Shown here in pieces: positions 8,849-16,523 of a stretch of DNA of 64,000 nucleotides. The translations under genes and the position numbers were made by a program. Position 1 is the stretch's first letter. Each line of letters opens with the position of its first letter. Source of the DNA: Flavobacterium cerinum (GTDB lineage: Bacteria; Bacteroidota; Bacteroidia; Flavobacteriales; Flavobacteriaceae); contig NZ_SBII01000005.1 of NCBI RefSeq assembly GCF_004028155.1, positions 124,001 to 188,000 of the forward strand. Direction: 5' to 3'. The notes under the pieces were generated by a model. It saw only the letters and a list, made by a program, of their open reading frames with translations. It searched no databases and was not told where the DNA came from.

Positions 8849-10546
8849 ATGAATTCACCCATATATATTCTTGGTACCGGACTTTCACACAATGGATCGG
8901 TTGTTTTATTAAAAGATGGCCGTGTTTGCGTGGGTATCGAAAAAGAACGGTTAAGTCGGGTAAAGCATGATGGTGGTAATGATACTCTGGCAATTCAGTA
9001 TTGTTTAGATGCTGAGGGAATTGAGTTAAAGGATATTACTCTAGTGGTGCAATGTGCCAATTTTGAGATTCCGGGCAGGGATCGTTTTAGAGGTGAAAGA
9101 ATTTTTGCAGGCACGGAGACACCGAAGATTGTTGATATTTCTCATCATTTAGCACATGCTTATAGTGCTGTTGGAACTTCTCCTTTTTCTGAATGTGCAG
9201 TTATGGTAATTGACGGATGCGGAAGTCCACTACATCAGTTTTTACAATTGCATCCTGATCAAAAAAAGGACGTACCTCAATCTGTTTTAAACAAAAATCA
9301 GATGATTTGCGAGAAAGACAGTTTTTATCATTTTGATGGAAAACAGCTAACGCCTTTACTAAAAGACTTTAGTGAGATGACTAAGTTTGGAACGCAACAA
9401 TTTTCTCTTCCAACCTCCCTACATTCAATTGGTGGATTTTATGCGGTAATTAGTCAATATGTTTTTGGTGATTTAGATGATGTAGGTAAATTAATGGGAC
9501 TTGCACCTTTTGGAAATTCAGGAGTTTTTGAATTTGAAGCTTTTGAATTTGAATCAGGAAGATTATTTGTTAAGGAAGATTGGAAATATAAATTTACAAA
9601 TCCGTCTCAGGGTTATGAATATTTCAAAGAGCATTTTGATTATTATGCTAATGTAGCACGCTGGGCTCAGGAACAGGTTGAAAAAGCTGTAATAGCATGT
9701 ATAACGAACCGTTTGGAGCAATTTCCTCATGAGAATCTATGTTACAGTGGCGGCGTAGCATTAAATGCTGTAGCAAATGCAAAACTTGAGGATAGTAAAA
9801 TTGTAAAGAATATTTATTTTGAACCTGCTGCTGGTGATAATGGTTTAGCATTAGGTTGTGCTTTTTATGGATGGATAGAATATTTAAAAATGCCTAAGAT
9901 ACAACATGACGGTAACACTTGTTTTGGGAAAAAGTATACCGCCAAAGATATTGATGCAGTGTTTCAAAAGGAGGAATATAAAAAGTATAATCCCAAAATA
10001 TTTGATAGTGAAGATGAGTTACTACAGTATTGTGCTGAAAAGTTAAATGAGGGTAAAACAATTGGCTGGTTTCAGTCAGGATCAGAATTTGGCCCGCGTT
10101 CATTGGGCAGAAGAAGCATTCTTGCACATCCCGGAATTAAAAACATGAAAGACCATATCAATAGGGATATAAAGTTCAGGGAAGATTTTCGTCCTTTTGC
10201 TCCAGCAGTTATAAAAGATAAAGTTGGAGAATATTTTATGACAGGAAGAAATAGCCCCTATATGATCCTGGTTGATAAAACGAGACCGGAATACAGTAAA
10301 GAACTTATTAATGTTACCCACAAGGATGGATCTGCTCGGGTGCAGACGGTTGAAGAAAGTTGGAATCCTAGATTCGCTAAACTGATTGCCGAATTTTACA
10401 AACAAAGCGGAATTGCAGTCTTACTAAACACAAGTTTAAACAAAAAAGGAATGCCAATAGTAGAAACACCACAGGAAGCCGTCCATCTTTTTGAAATAAC
10501 AGCTTTGGATGTGTTGGTTATTGAAAATTATGTAGTAGAGCGGTAA
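8849..10546 (+). CDS. NodU/CmcH/TobZ-family O-carbamoyltransferase
   Basis: The 565-residue protein has the two-domain layout of this family. The N-terminal Kae1-like domain contains HHLAHA (residues 99-104, metal/ATP binding), MVIDGCG, CYSGGVALN and AAGDNGLALG. The C-terminal YrdC-like domain has GWFQSGSEFGPRSLGRRS, FREDFRPFAPAV and LNTSLNKKGMPIVETP. Characterised relatives transfer carbamoyl from carbamoyl phosphate, via carbamoyl-adenylate, to a hydroxyl on an antibiotic or Nod factor. All key motifs are present, so it should be active; the acceptor is unknown. No other biosynthetic genes follow on the same strand. It converges, with a 6-base gap, on a gene for an Asp/Asn-hydroxylase-like oxygenase, which suggests a functional link. 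Confidence 0.9.
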   Translation: MNSPIYILGTGLSHNGSVVLLKDGRVCVGIEKERLSRVKHDGGNDTLAIQYCLDAEGIELKDITLVVQCANFEIPGRDRFRGERIFAGTETPKIVDISHHLAHAYSAVGTSPFSECAVMVIDGCGSPLHQFLQLHPDQKKDVPQSVLNKNQMICEKDSFYHFDGKQLTPLLKDFSEMTKFGTQQFSLPTSLHSIGGFYAVISQYVFGDLDDVGKLMGLAPFGNSGVFEFEAFEFESGRLFVKEDWKYKFTNPSQGYEYFKEHFDYYANVARWAQEQVEKAVIACITNRLEQFPHENLCYSGGVALNAVANAKLEDSKIVKNIYFEPAAGDNGLALGCAFYGWIEYLKMPKIQHDGNTCFGKKYTAKDIDAVFQKEEYKKYNPKIFDSEDELLQYCAEKLNEGKTIGWFQSGSEFGPRSLGRRSILAHPGIKNMKDHINRDIKFREDFRPFAPAVIKDKVGEYFMTGRNSPYMILVDKTRPEYSKELINVTHKDGSARVQTVEESWNPRFAKLIAEFYKQSGIAVLLNTSLNKKGMPIVETPQEAVHLFEITALDVLVIENYVVER

Positions 10547-10552
10547 TTTATT

Positions 10553-11251
10553 TTAAATTTCCAGTTCTTTAATCATTTCATTTGCCCTAGGTGTATTCAT
10601 CCGTCTTAATTCGGCTATTATGAGTTTTTTTTGTTCATCACTTATTGAGGGAACAGGTTTTATAAACTGATTCTCAGAAGCTTCTTTATAGAACATAGCG
10701 TCAGTCCATTCATTTCTAATTCCATCAATTACAAGATGTATACGGTCTTTATATCCGCGATTTGCAACAGAATGAATAAAGTTTGCATTAATGTACCAAC
10801 ATTCGCCTTCATTCATTGTCAGTCGTGTGCTATCAAGAAAGAATTCAACTTCACTGTTGGTAATTATAGGGATATGTAATCGAAATGAACCATCTTCATA
10901 ACCAAGGCAATTATCGCTATGTGGTTTAATATCTGCACCAACAGCTAATTGTAACAATCGTACAGCTGTTTTCTCGAATAGAAAGCTATCTAAAATTTCT
11001 TTAAAGTAAGTGCAGGAATTTAAAACTTCAGTAGCAACAAGTTTTATATCCCCCGGTCCATTTGGTACAGCATAAACGTAATCTGATTTACCGGTTTGCG
11101 ACATTAATGCTATACAAGTCCATTTTCCTGAATAGTCTTTAGGATTGTAATGATCGACCCATTTTTCATTTAAGATCTTTCCAACATCGTTTTGTAGTTT
11201 TTCTACATCAAAAGCGAAAGGGAATTTTATAGAGCGTATTAAAGTATCCAT
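10553..11251 (-). CDS. Aspartyl/asparaginyl beta-hydroxylase-like iron oxygenase
   Basis: I start this 232-residue protein at ATG 11251 (MDTLIRSIKF), 2 bases after the stop of the upstream gene; a longer frame reaching 11341 would overlap that gene by 88 bases. It has a double-stranded beta-helix core typical of Fe(II)/2-oxoglutarate enzymes. PHSD (H111, D113), FRLHIPI (R124, H126), NFIHSVANRG (H160) and DRIHLVIDG (R170, H172) fit the Asp/Asn hydroxylase family (PF05118). Family members hydroxylate protein Asp/Asn side chains, lipid A acyl chains or small molecules. The tail (residues ~190-232) is helical and charged. It pairs with the HEAGH gene upstream and converges on the carbamoyltransferase. 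Confidence 0.82.
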   Translation of the reverse strand: MDTLIRSIKFPFAFDVEKLQNDVGKILNEKWVDHYNPKDYSGKWTCIALMSQTGKSDYVYAVPNGPGDIKLVATEVLNSCTYFKEILDSFLFEKTAVRLLQLAVGADIKPHSDNCLGYEDGSFRLHIPIITNSEVEFFLDSTRLTMNEGECWYINANFIHSVANRGYKDRIHLVIDGIRNEWTDAMFYKEASENQFIKPVPSISDEQKKLIIAELRRMNTPRANEMIKELEI

Positions 11252-11253
11252 AA

Positions 11254-11760
11254 TTAATCTCTTATCCATTTTAGCATTATAGGGAACGCTTCCTTCCCTT
11301 CTTTTAAAGCCTTTTCTTTTCCTAAAGCAAGTCCGGCCCATTCAAGGAAAGGGATGCCTATATAAATTTCACTATTGAAATTGGATATGATCCAATCAGA
11401 GTCATTTTTATAGCCGTTAGGATGAAATACAAATTCGATGGGTAGTTTTAAATAGCTGGCTGCAGCAAAAGACCAAAGTATTGCCGCGATTTCTTCTCCC
11501 TGTGTGGGCCATTCTGCAGACATTCTATCAGTGCCTGCGACTGTTCTTTCTGACCCAGGTGTAACAGCTAAATGCCCTGCCTCATGTAATATATCTCCAG
11601 GATATAATAATTTATCGTAGTCAATATAAATGCAGTTAGGTCCCAGGCTTAATCCGGGTAAAAAAGTGTTATCTAATTCTTTTTCAATAACATTAATTCC
11701 AATTTCATTAAGGAAAGATAAAACTTTTTCCAGCTCTAAAGTGTTATTTTGTGTAAGCAT
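11254..11760 (-). CDS. Uncharacterised HEAGH zinc-site protein
   Basis: The 168-residue protein has no signal peptide or membrane span. It carries a zinc-metallopeptidase-like HEAGH motif (H59, E60, H63), and about 26 residues later a TQGEE helix (E89/E90) that could supply a third ligand, as in gluzincin-like folds. Later blocks, FVFHPNGYKNDSDWI and GIPFLEWAGLAL, look conserved by their unusual composition, but I cannot name the family. Its stop codon is 2 bases before the oxygenase start, so the two are very likely co-translated. Proteolytic activity is only one option; the site could bind metal for another hydrolysis or be structural. Confidence 0.78.
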   Translation of the reverse strand: MLTQNNTLELEKVLSFLNEIGINVIEKELDNTFLPGLSLGPNCIYIDYDKLLYPGDILHEAGHLAVTPGSERTVAGTDRMSAEWPTQGEEIAAILWSFAAASYLKLPIEFVFHPNGYKNDSDWIISNFNSEIYIGIPFLEWAGLALGKEKALKEGKEAFPIMLKWIRD

Positions 11761-11815
11761 AGGATGAGTTTTAAATTAGATTAAATATAAGATTATTTGA
11801 TTAAACTCAACGGAA

Positions 11816-12472
11816 TCACTTTATGTTTCTTATTGTTTCGAAATTTAATTCTTTAAAATCGGTAATCACCTTATCGGCTAAAAAAGTGTCCTGCCCCATT
11901 GCTGCTTCACCTGCATAGCCTATGCAGTAAATTCCGGCAGCTTTAGCGGCTTTAATACCGTTGGTGCTGTCTTCAATTATAATACATTCTTCTTTTGTAA
12001 ATCCTGATTTTGCTGCCGCTTCCTGAAAAATAGCAGGATGTGGTTTAGAGAATTCAAAATCTTCACCACTTATTTTATAATCAAAGTACTGATGAAGATC
12101 AAAACGATCAAAAACTTTTTCTATTTTCCTTTTTGATGCAGATGAAGCCAATATTAATTTCATGCCGTTATTATATAAATCTACGATAAGATCTTTTACT
12201 CCCGGCAACATTGCCAGATCTTCATTAGTGTCAAAAGCATCAAAAAAGTATCGGTAGTTTTCTTCCAGTAATTCTTCCTGACTTAGTGCTATTGGATACA
12301 GGTTTTTGAGTTTCTGAATAATATTCTTATCCGAATTACCTATAAATGTATGGTATACATCATCTGATACATTAATATTAAGCGACTTATACAATAGTTG
12401 GTTTGCGTGATACCCAATAGGTTCAGTATTAACCACTACTCCATCCATGTCAAAAATTACTGTTTTTATCAT
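11816..12472 (-). CDS. HAD-superfamily phosphatase, beta-phosphoglucomutase-like
   Basis: The 218-residue protein has all four HAD motifs: DMDGVV near residues 8-13 (nucleophile Asp), LASSAS (motif II), the Lys of FSKPHP (motif III) and IIEDSTNG (motif IV). The alpha-helical cap between motifs I and II places it in subfamily IA with beta-phosphoglucomutase and phosphoglycolate phosphatase types. The substrate is probably a small sugar phosphate. It is the downstream member of a tandem pair with the gene at 12547-13203, which has the same length and many identical blocks, so the two arose by duplication. Confidence 0.88.
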   Translation of the reverse strand: MIKTVIFDMDGVVVNTEPIGYHANQLLYKSLNINVSDDVYHTFIGNSDKNIIQKLKNLYPIALSQEELLEENYRYFFDAFDTNEDLAMLPGVKDLIVDLYNNGMKLILASSASKRKIEKVFDRFDLHQYFDYKISGEDFEFSKPHPAIFQEAAAKSGFTKEECIIIEDSTNGIKAAKAAGIYCIGYAGEAAMGQDTFLADKVITDFKELNFETIRNIK

Positions 12473-12488
12473 TACTTATATACGGTTC

Positions 12489-12514
12489 AACCAATAGCAT
12501 AAATACTATTGGTT
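12489..12514 (-). other. Inverted repeat between the two HAD genes
   Basis: AACCAATAG and CTATTGGTT form a perfect 9-bp stem around an 8-base loop. There is no T-tract on the minus strand, so it is at best a weak terminator or an RNA processing/stability hairpin between the paired genes. Confidence 0.5.
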
Positions 12515-12546
12515 AAAATTGATAATTCGTTTAGTGGCTGGCTTAA

Positions 12547-13203
12547 CTATTTTAAGCTTTTCACTCTATTAGAGTCCAGTTCGTTGAAATGACCAATAAC
12601 CACATCAGCTTCATTTAATTCCTGAAGTTTTGAATGTTCGCTAATATAACCCACGCAATAGATTCCGGCAGCTTTAGCAGCTTTAATACCATTGGTGCTG
12701 TCTTCAATAACGATGCATTCTTCTTTTGGAGCGACAGATAAAGATGCTGCATGCTCAAAAATAGCAGGATGCGGTTTTGATTTAGGGAAATCTTCGCCAC
12801 TAACGATATGCGTAAAATACTGATGAAGTTTAAAACGATTAAAAACACGTTCTATAGTTACTTTTGAAGCAGATGAAGCCAAAATTAGCTGTATACCGTT
12901 ACTGTGCAGGTCTATAATAAGTTCCCTAACACCAGGAAGCAGGTCAAGATCTTCTTTATCATCAAAGGCGTCATTAAATAAAGCTCTTTTTTGTTGAACT
13001 AAATTTTCAACTTCATCAAGAATATCAAAAGTTTCTTTAAGTCGCTGGTATACATTTTTAGTAGAATTACCCGTGAAAGTAGTATACATTTCCTGGGTTA
13101 CATCTATATTTAAATGTTTAAAATGCTGATGGTAGGCATAGTGGTGAACAGGTTCTGTATCTACAATAACCCCATCCATATCAAAAATAACAGTCTTTAT
13201 CAT
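12547..13203 (-). CDS. HAD-superfamily phosphatase, paralogue of the next gene
   Basis: I start at ATG 13203 (MIKTVIFDMDG), which gives 218 residues, exactly the length of the neighbouring paralogue; the in-frame upstream ATG would add 14 hydrophobic residues not shared with it. Motifs are DMDGVIVDTEP, LASSAS, SKPHP and VIEDSTNGIKAAKAAG. As for its twin, a cap domain between motifs I and II suggests a sugar-phosphate phosphatase or phosphoglucomutase-like enzyme. The cap residues differ clearly between the two copies (HHYAYHQHFKHL here versus GYHANQLLYKSL), which would fit different substrates. Confidence 0.88.
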   Translation of the reverse strand: MIKTVIFDMDGVIVDTEPVHHYAYHQHFKHLNIDVTQEMYTTFTGNSTKNVYQRLKETFDILDEVENLVQQKRALFNDAFDDKEDLDLLPGVRELIIDLHSNGIQLILASSASKVTIERVFNRFKLHQYFTHIVSGEDFPKSKPHPAIFEHAASLSVAPKEECIVIEDSTNGIKAAKAAGIYCVGYISEHSKLQELNEADVVIGHFNELDSNRVKSLK

Positions 13204-13582
13204 GGCTAAATTTAAAAGTGCAAAAATAAGACGAATAAAGCACAAACTAAATAAGATACAGTTAATTTAGTTCAGATCGGGTCATAATTAGGATGTAAAG
13301 AGATATTATTTCATGAGGAAAATTTAAATTTTAATGTAAATAATGTGTTTTAAACGGCTTTTATTTGTTATCTAAATGGGTTTCGATAAGATGTTCTATT
13401 TTGTTAAAAAGGACTTTTTCACTCTATTTGTTTTAGAGACAGACGCGTATGATGTAAATCGGTTCGATTCAAATAGAGCCTGTTTTTAAGAGATTGTTAA
13501 ACCTTTCGATGCAAAAATATAAAGTAGCGGCTCATTAAACCTTTTGCTTTAATTTTAGTCCAATAAATAAACCAACCTAAAA
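13204..13582. other. Intergenic region, 379 bases, divergent promoters
   Basis: It separates the HAD pair (-) from the ECF sigma operon (+) and must hold both promoters. A 9-base inverted repeat, CTCTATTTG (13422-13430) and CAAATAGAG (13470-13478), is visible. TAATTTTAG at 13550-13558 is a plausible -7 box for the sigma gene. A 37-codon frame (13376-13489) runs through the repeat but has nothing to support it. I see no RNA gene. Confidence 0.5.
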
Positions 13583-14125
13583 TTGCAGGACGAGAAGGCC
13601 TTTATAGCATTATTGCTAAATCCCAAAACGCAGGAAACCGCGTTTAGGCAGCTCGTATCCCAATACAGCAAACCACTATACAGCCACATCAGGAACATTG
13701 TGCTTAATCATGATGATACTGATGATGTACTGCAGAATACCTTTATAAAAGTATTCCAGAATCTAAAGAACTTTAAAGGAGAAAGTAAGCTTTTTTCATG
13801 GATATACCGTATCGCTACTAACGAAGCGATTACTTTTATAAGTACAAAAGCTAAAAAAGCAAACACAACTAATGAAGAGGTGCAGCAAAAAGCACTACAA
13901 AATCTTCAGGCCGACGAGTATTTTGAAGGTGATGCTATGCAGTTAAAACTGCAGCAAGCAATTGCAGCACTACCTGAAAAACAACAATTGGTATTTAAAA
14001 TGAAATATTTTGAAGACCTAAAATATGAAGAAATCTCTGATATACTGGGCACTTCGGTGGGGGCACTAAAGGCTTCTTACCACCATGCTGTAAAAAAAAT
14101 CGAAGATTTTGTAAATAGCCATTAA
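13583..14125 (+). CDS. ECF-type RNA polymerase sigma factor
   Basis: The 180-residue protein has a sigma-70 region 2 (about residues 20-90, with DDTDDVLQNTFIKVFQNL and LFSWIYRIATNEAI) and a region 4 helix-turn-helix (about 125-175, LPEKQQLVFKMKYFEDLKYEEISDILG read in parts). The start must be TTG at 13583: the frame is closed by TAA at 13568-13570 and there is no ATG or GTG between that stop and the conserved N-terminus. A TTG start would lower translation. It heads an operon with an anti-sigma-like membrane protein and a Spy-like periplasmic protein, the standard arrangement for envelope-stress ECF systems. Confidence 0.9.
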   Translation: MQDEKAFIALLLNPKTQETAFRQLVSQYSKPLYSHIRNIVLNHDDTDDVLQNTFIKVFQNLKNFKGESKLFSWIYRIATNEAITFISTKAKKANTTNEEVQQKALQNLQADEYFEGDAMQLKLQQAIAALPEKQQLVFKMKYFEDLKYEEISDILGTSVGALKASYHHAVKKIEDFVNSH

Positions 14126-14155
14126 ACCTTTTATAATTAATTAAGTCTAAACGAT

Positions 14156-14566
14156 ATGAACGATTTCAAATTAGATAGCGAGCCAAGAATAAAGCCAGGA
14201 TTTAAAGCGCCTGATGCTTATTTTGAAAGCTTTGCCGACAGGGTAATGCTAAGTCTTCCTTTAAAAGAAGTTAAGGTAGTGCCTTTATATAGAAGAAGAC
14301 CGGTTTGGGTCACTTCTGTAGCGGCAGTTTTTATCCTATCACTTTCGCTGATCTTCACAAGAAAAGATACTGTAGTTCAAATGCCCGATAATGCCGCAAT
14401 AGAAAATTATCTTTTATATCAGGCAAATGTCAGTTCATATGATTTATCACAGAATCTTAGTAAGAAAGAAATAAGTGATATGGATAAGTCTTTTGTTGCA
14501 GATGAAATAAGCGATGAGGCGATAGAAGAATATCTTGCAGGTGAAAATGTTTCCATATATGAATAA
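14156..14566 (+). CDS. Anti-sigma-factor-like single-span membrane protein
   Basis: The 136-residue protein has a short cytoplasmic N-terminus (about 45 residues, with FKAPDAYFESFADRVMLSL), one membrane helix (about 50-66, VWVTSVAAVFILSLSLIF) and an acidic periplasmic tail. It has no zinc-binding HxxxCxxC motif, so it is not a classical ZAS anti-sigma. Its position, 30 bases after an ECF sigma gene and before a Spy-like sensor gene, is the main reason for proposing that it holds the sigma factor. Function is inferred from context only. Confidence 0.75.
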   Translation: MNDFKLDSEPRIKPGFKAPDAYFESFADRVMLSLPLKEVKVVPLYRRRPVWVTSVAAVFILSLSLIFTRKDTVVQMPDNAAIENYLLYQANVSSYDLSQNLSKKEISDMDKSFVADEISDEAIEEYLAGENVSIYE

Positions 14567-14570
14567 TACT

Positions 14571-15014
14571 ATGAAAATCAAGTATGTTCTGCCGTTCTTT
14601 TTATTGTTTACAATGTGTGTGTTTGGCCAGATGGATAGAAAAGATCAGGACCAGATAAGAGCAGTAAAGTCTTCACGCATAGCAACATCACTTAATCTGA
14701 CAAGTGCAGAAGCAGCGAAGTTTTGGCCAATGTATTTAGCTTGTGAAGAGAAGACTTATGATATAAATTATAATAAAATACGTCCGATAACAATTAAATT
14801 AGAAGAAAAAGGAATTGATTCTTTTACACCAAAAGATGCTCAACTACTTTTAATGCAGCTTGAATCGGCGGAAGATGAAATATTTAAGCTTAAGAAAAAA
14901 TTAATGACTGACCTTAGACCGATTATAGGTCCAAAAAAGGTTTTAAAATTAAGAAAAGCGGAAGACGAATTTAACAGGATGCTTATGAATAAATTAAAGG
15001 CAAAAAAAGATTAG
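14571..15014 (+). CDS. Spy/CpxP-like periplasmic sensor of the ECF system
   Basis: I chose ATG 14571 (MKIKYVLPFFLLFTM), 4 bases after the preceding stop, because it begins a normal signal peptide ending near ..VFGQ; ATG 14559 in the same frame is possible but overlaps. The mature ~125 residues are wholly helical and charged, with SSRIATSLNLTSAEAAKFWP and a C-terminal LRKAEDEFNRMLMNKL helix, consistent with the Spy/CpxP four-helix hairpin. Such proteins act as periplasmic chaperones or sensors for envelope stress. It closes the sigma operon and is followed by a terminator hairpin. Confidence 0.75.
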   Translation: MKIKYVLPFFLLFTMCVFGQMDRKDQDQIRAVKSSRIATSLNLTSAEAAKFWPMYLACEEKTYDINYNKIRPITIKLEEKGIDSFTPKDAQLLLMQLESAEDEIFKLKKKLMTDLRPIIGPKKVLKLRKAEDEFNRMLMNKLKAKKD

Positions 15015-15086
15015 TAATTTATGAAAATTAATTAGTTAATCGGGAGATTAATTAATTTGTTAGTTTATGTTTAGTTTAAGTTTGGG

Positions 15087-15118
15087 AAAGGGAAGTAACA
15101 GCTTCCCTTTCTCTTTTA
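15087..15118 (+). terminator. Terminator of the ECF sigma operon
   Basis: AAAGGGAAG (15087-15095) pairs with CTTCCCTTT (15102-15110) around a 6-base loop and is followed by a T-rich stretch, CTCTTTTA. Confidence 0.8.
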
Positions 15119-15223
15119 TACTAAACGACATATTTTACATTTTTAGTGCCTATTCAAAAGATCTCATAAAATAGCGTCAATCCGCTTAAGTTTTATTTAC
15201 TTGGATTACAAATCTATCAAATT

Positions 15224-16282
15224 TTATTTAAAACGCAATCTTATAATTTTATTTTGTCCTGCAGCAATGGCAGTTTTTGCATCGATAAATCGAATTGTGT
15301 GTAAAGTTTTATTATCCAGAAGCTTCTCCCAGTCTTTTCCTTTGTTGTATGAATAGTATAATCCTGATGGACCGATCGTTACAATTTCATTGCCGTTACT
15401 TCCCGGTACAAACTGCACACAGGATGCATAGCCAAACCCAGTCCCTTCTCCTATTAGCTCCCAATTTTTACCGCCATTAGTAGTGATCATTTTATTTCCT
15501 GAATTTTTTTCTAGTTTTTCATAATCACCGCCTACGGCAAATCCTATGGTATCATTATAAAAGTCTGCAGAGAATATACCCGTCATTTCGCTTCCCTGAA
15601 CTATAGGCGTTTTATATACTTCCCAGTTCTTACCTTTATCTGACGAATAAAAAACTCTTGATTTCTTACCACCGGATACCATCCATATTTTATCTCCTTT
15701 AGTAATAATATTGGTATTACTAGCTGCAAAAGCTGCTTCTCCCGGTGCTATTTTTGGTAATTTATCACAATGTACTTTTGTCCAGGTATCACCCCCATCG
15801 TTTGTAACAATTACAGATAAACAACCTTCTGTTGGATCGCCCATAGCGATGCCGTCTTTATCGTTACTGAACTGCATACTGTCATAAAATACTTTTTCAC
15901 CATTTTCTGTATAGACTAATTTACTGCGTTTTCCGTCTTTTGATATTTTATAAAGCAATGCAGGAGTGCCAACATTAAGTATAAAGACATCGGTTTTTGT
16001 TTGTGCAATAGCTCTAAATTCTGGTATAAGTGTATCCTGAACGGCAACACCACTAAAGTTTTTTCCGCCATTTAATGAGATCCATCCATACTTACCCCTG
16101 CTTCCTGCATACCATACTTTTTCACCATCAATGGTTAATGCGCGTATGCTTATCTCTTCGCTCAATAAGGTGTCTGCTGTGGTACTTGTAAATGATGGTT
16201 TGTAATCAGCGACTTCGTTGTTACTCTTATCTTTACAGGAAAATATTATTGTAAACAGGATAAGTAATAGGCTTTTTTTCAT
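15224..16282 (-). CDS. Ycf48/sialidase-like beta-propeller lipoprotein
   Basis: The 352-residue protein has a lipoprotein signal peptide with lipobox near residue 16 (IFSC). Several repeats of the sialidase Asp-box/BNR type follow: GGDTWTKV, KGKNWEVY, GGKNWELI and KGKDWEKL. This is the pattern of the Ycf48-like (photosystem II assembly factor-like) seven-bladed propellers. In flavobacteria such proteins are often labelled 'oxidoreductase' with no evidence. I see no catalytic sialidase Arg triad, so a binding or scaffold role at the envelope is likelier. It is a single-gene unit. Confidence 0.85.
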   Translation of the reverse strand: MKKSLLLILFTIIFSCKDKSNNEVADYKPSFTSTTADTLLSEEISIRALTIDGEKVWYAGSRGKYGWISLNGGKNFSGVAVQDTLIPEFRAIAQTKTDVFILNVGTPALLYKISKDGKRSKLVYTENGEKVFYDSMQFSNDKDGIAMGDPTEGCLSVIVTNDGGDTWTKVHCDKLPKIAPGEAAFAASNTNIITKGDKIWMVSGGKKSRVFYSSDKGKNWEVYKTPIVQGSEMTGIFSADFYNDTIGFAVGGDYEKLEKNSGNKMITTNGGKNWELIGEGTGFGYASCVQFVPGSNGNEIVTIGPSGLYYSYNKGKDWEKLLDNKTLHTIRFIDAKTAIAAGQNKIIRLRFK

Positions 16283-16441
16283 TTGTTTTTTGTTTAAAAG
16301 GCTAAGGTAATAAATTATTACACTGCCTTTTTTGAGTTAACAGTTTTTATATATTTCTAATTGCCTGAATGATGACTACAATTAGAAATAGTAAATATAT
16401 TGCTATGCTCAATAGAAAAAATAAACCTGTAAAATTTGGAG

Positions 16442-16483
16442 CAACCACCTGCAGGGCTTTAAAGCATTGGGTGCAGGTGGTTG
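16442..16483. other. Long perfect hairpin with a nested palindrome
   Basis: CAACCACCTGCA (16442-16453) and TGCAGGTGGTTG (16472-16483) form a perfect 12-bp stem. Inside the 18-base loop is the palindrome GCTTTAAAGC (16456-16465). It lies about 40 bases downstream of the DUF983 stop, on the far side of that gene, but lacks a T-tract on either strand. It may be an RNA 3'-end stabiliser or a repeat element. Confidence 0.7.
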
Positions 16484-16523
16484 TATTATATATTGACGAA
16501 ATACTACACTTTATTAAGTGCAG

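Noticed and set aside
8849..10546. Carbamoyltransferase as part of an antibiotic biosynthetic cluster
   Set aside because: No polyketide, peptide synthetase, glycosyltransferase or resistance/transport genes lie nearby, so a classical cluster is not supported.
10553..11341. Longer version of the oxygenase gene starting at 11341
   Set aside because: It would overlap the HEAGH gene by 88 bases and add a basic N-terminus unlike the family; ATG 11251 with a 2-base gap fits better.
13451..13480. GGTTCGATTC, which resembles a tRNA T-arm/T-loop
   Set aside because: The flanking bases do not pair to give a T-stem, and no acceptor or anticodon stem can be drawn around it.
13376..13489. 37-codon frame in the intergenic region before the sigma gene
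   Set aside because: Composition shows no signal peptide, motif or clear leader, and it runs through an inverted repeat; nothing supports translation.
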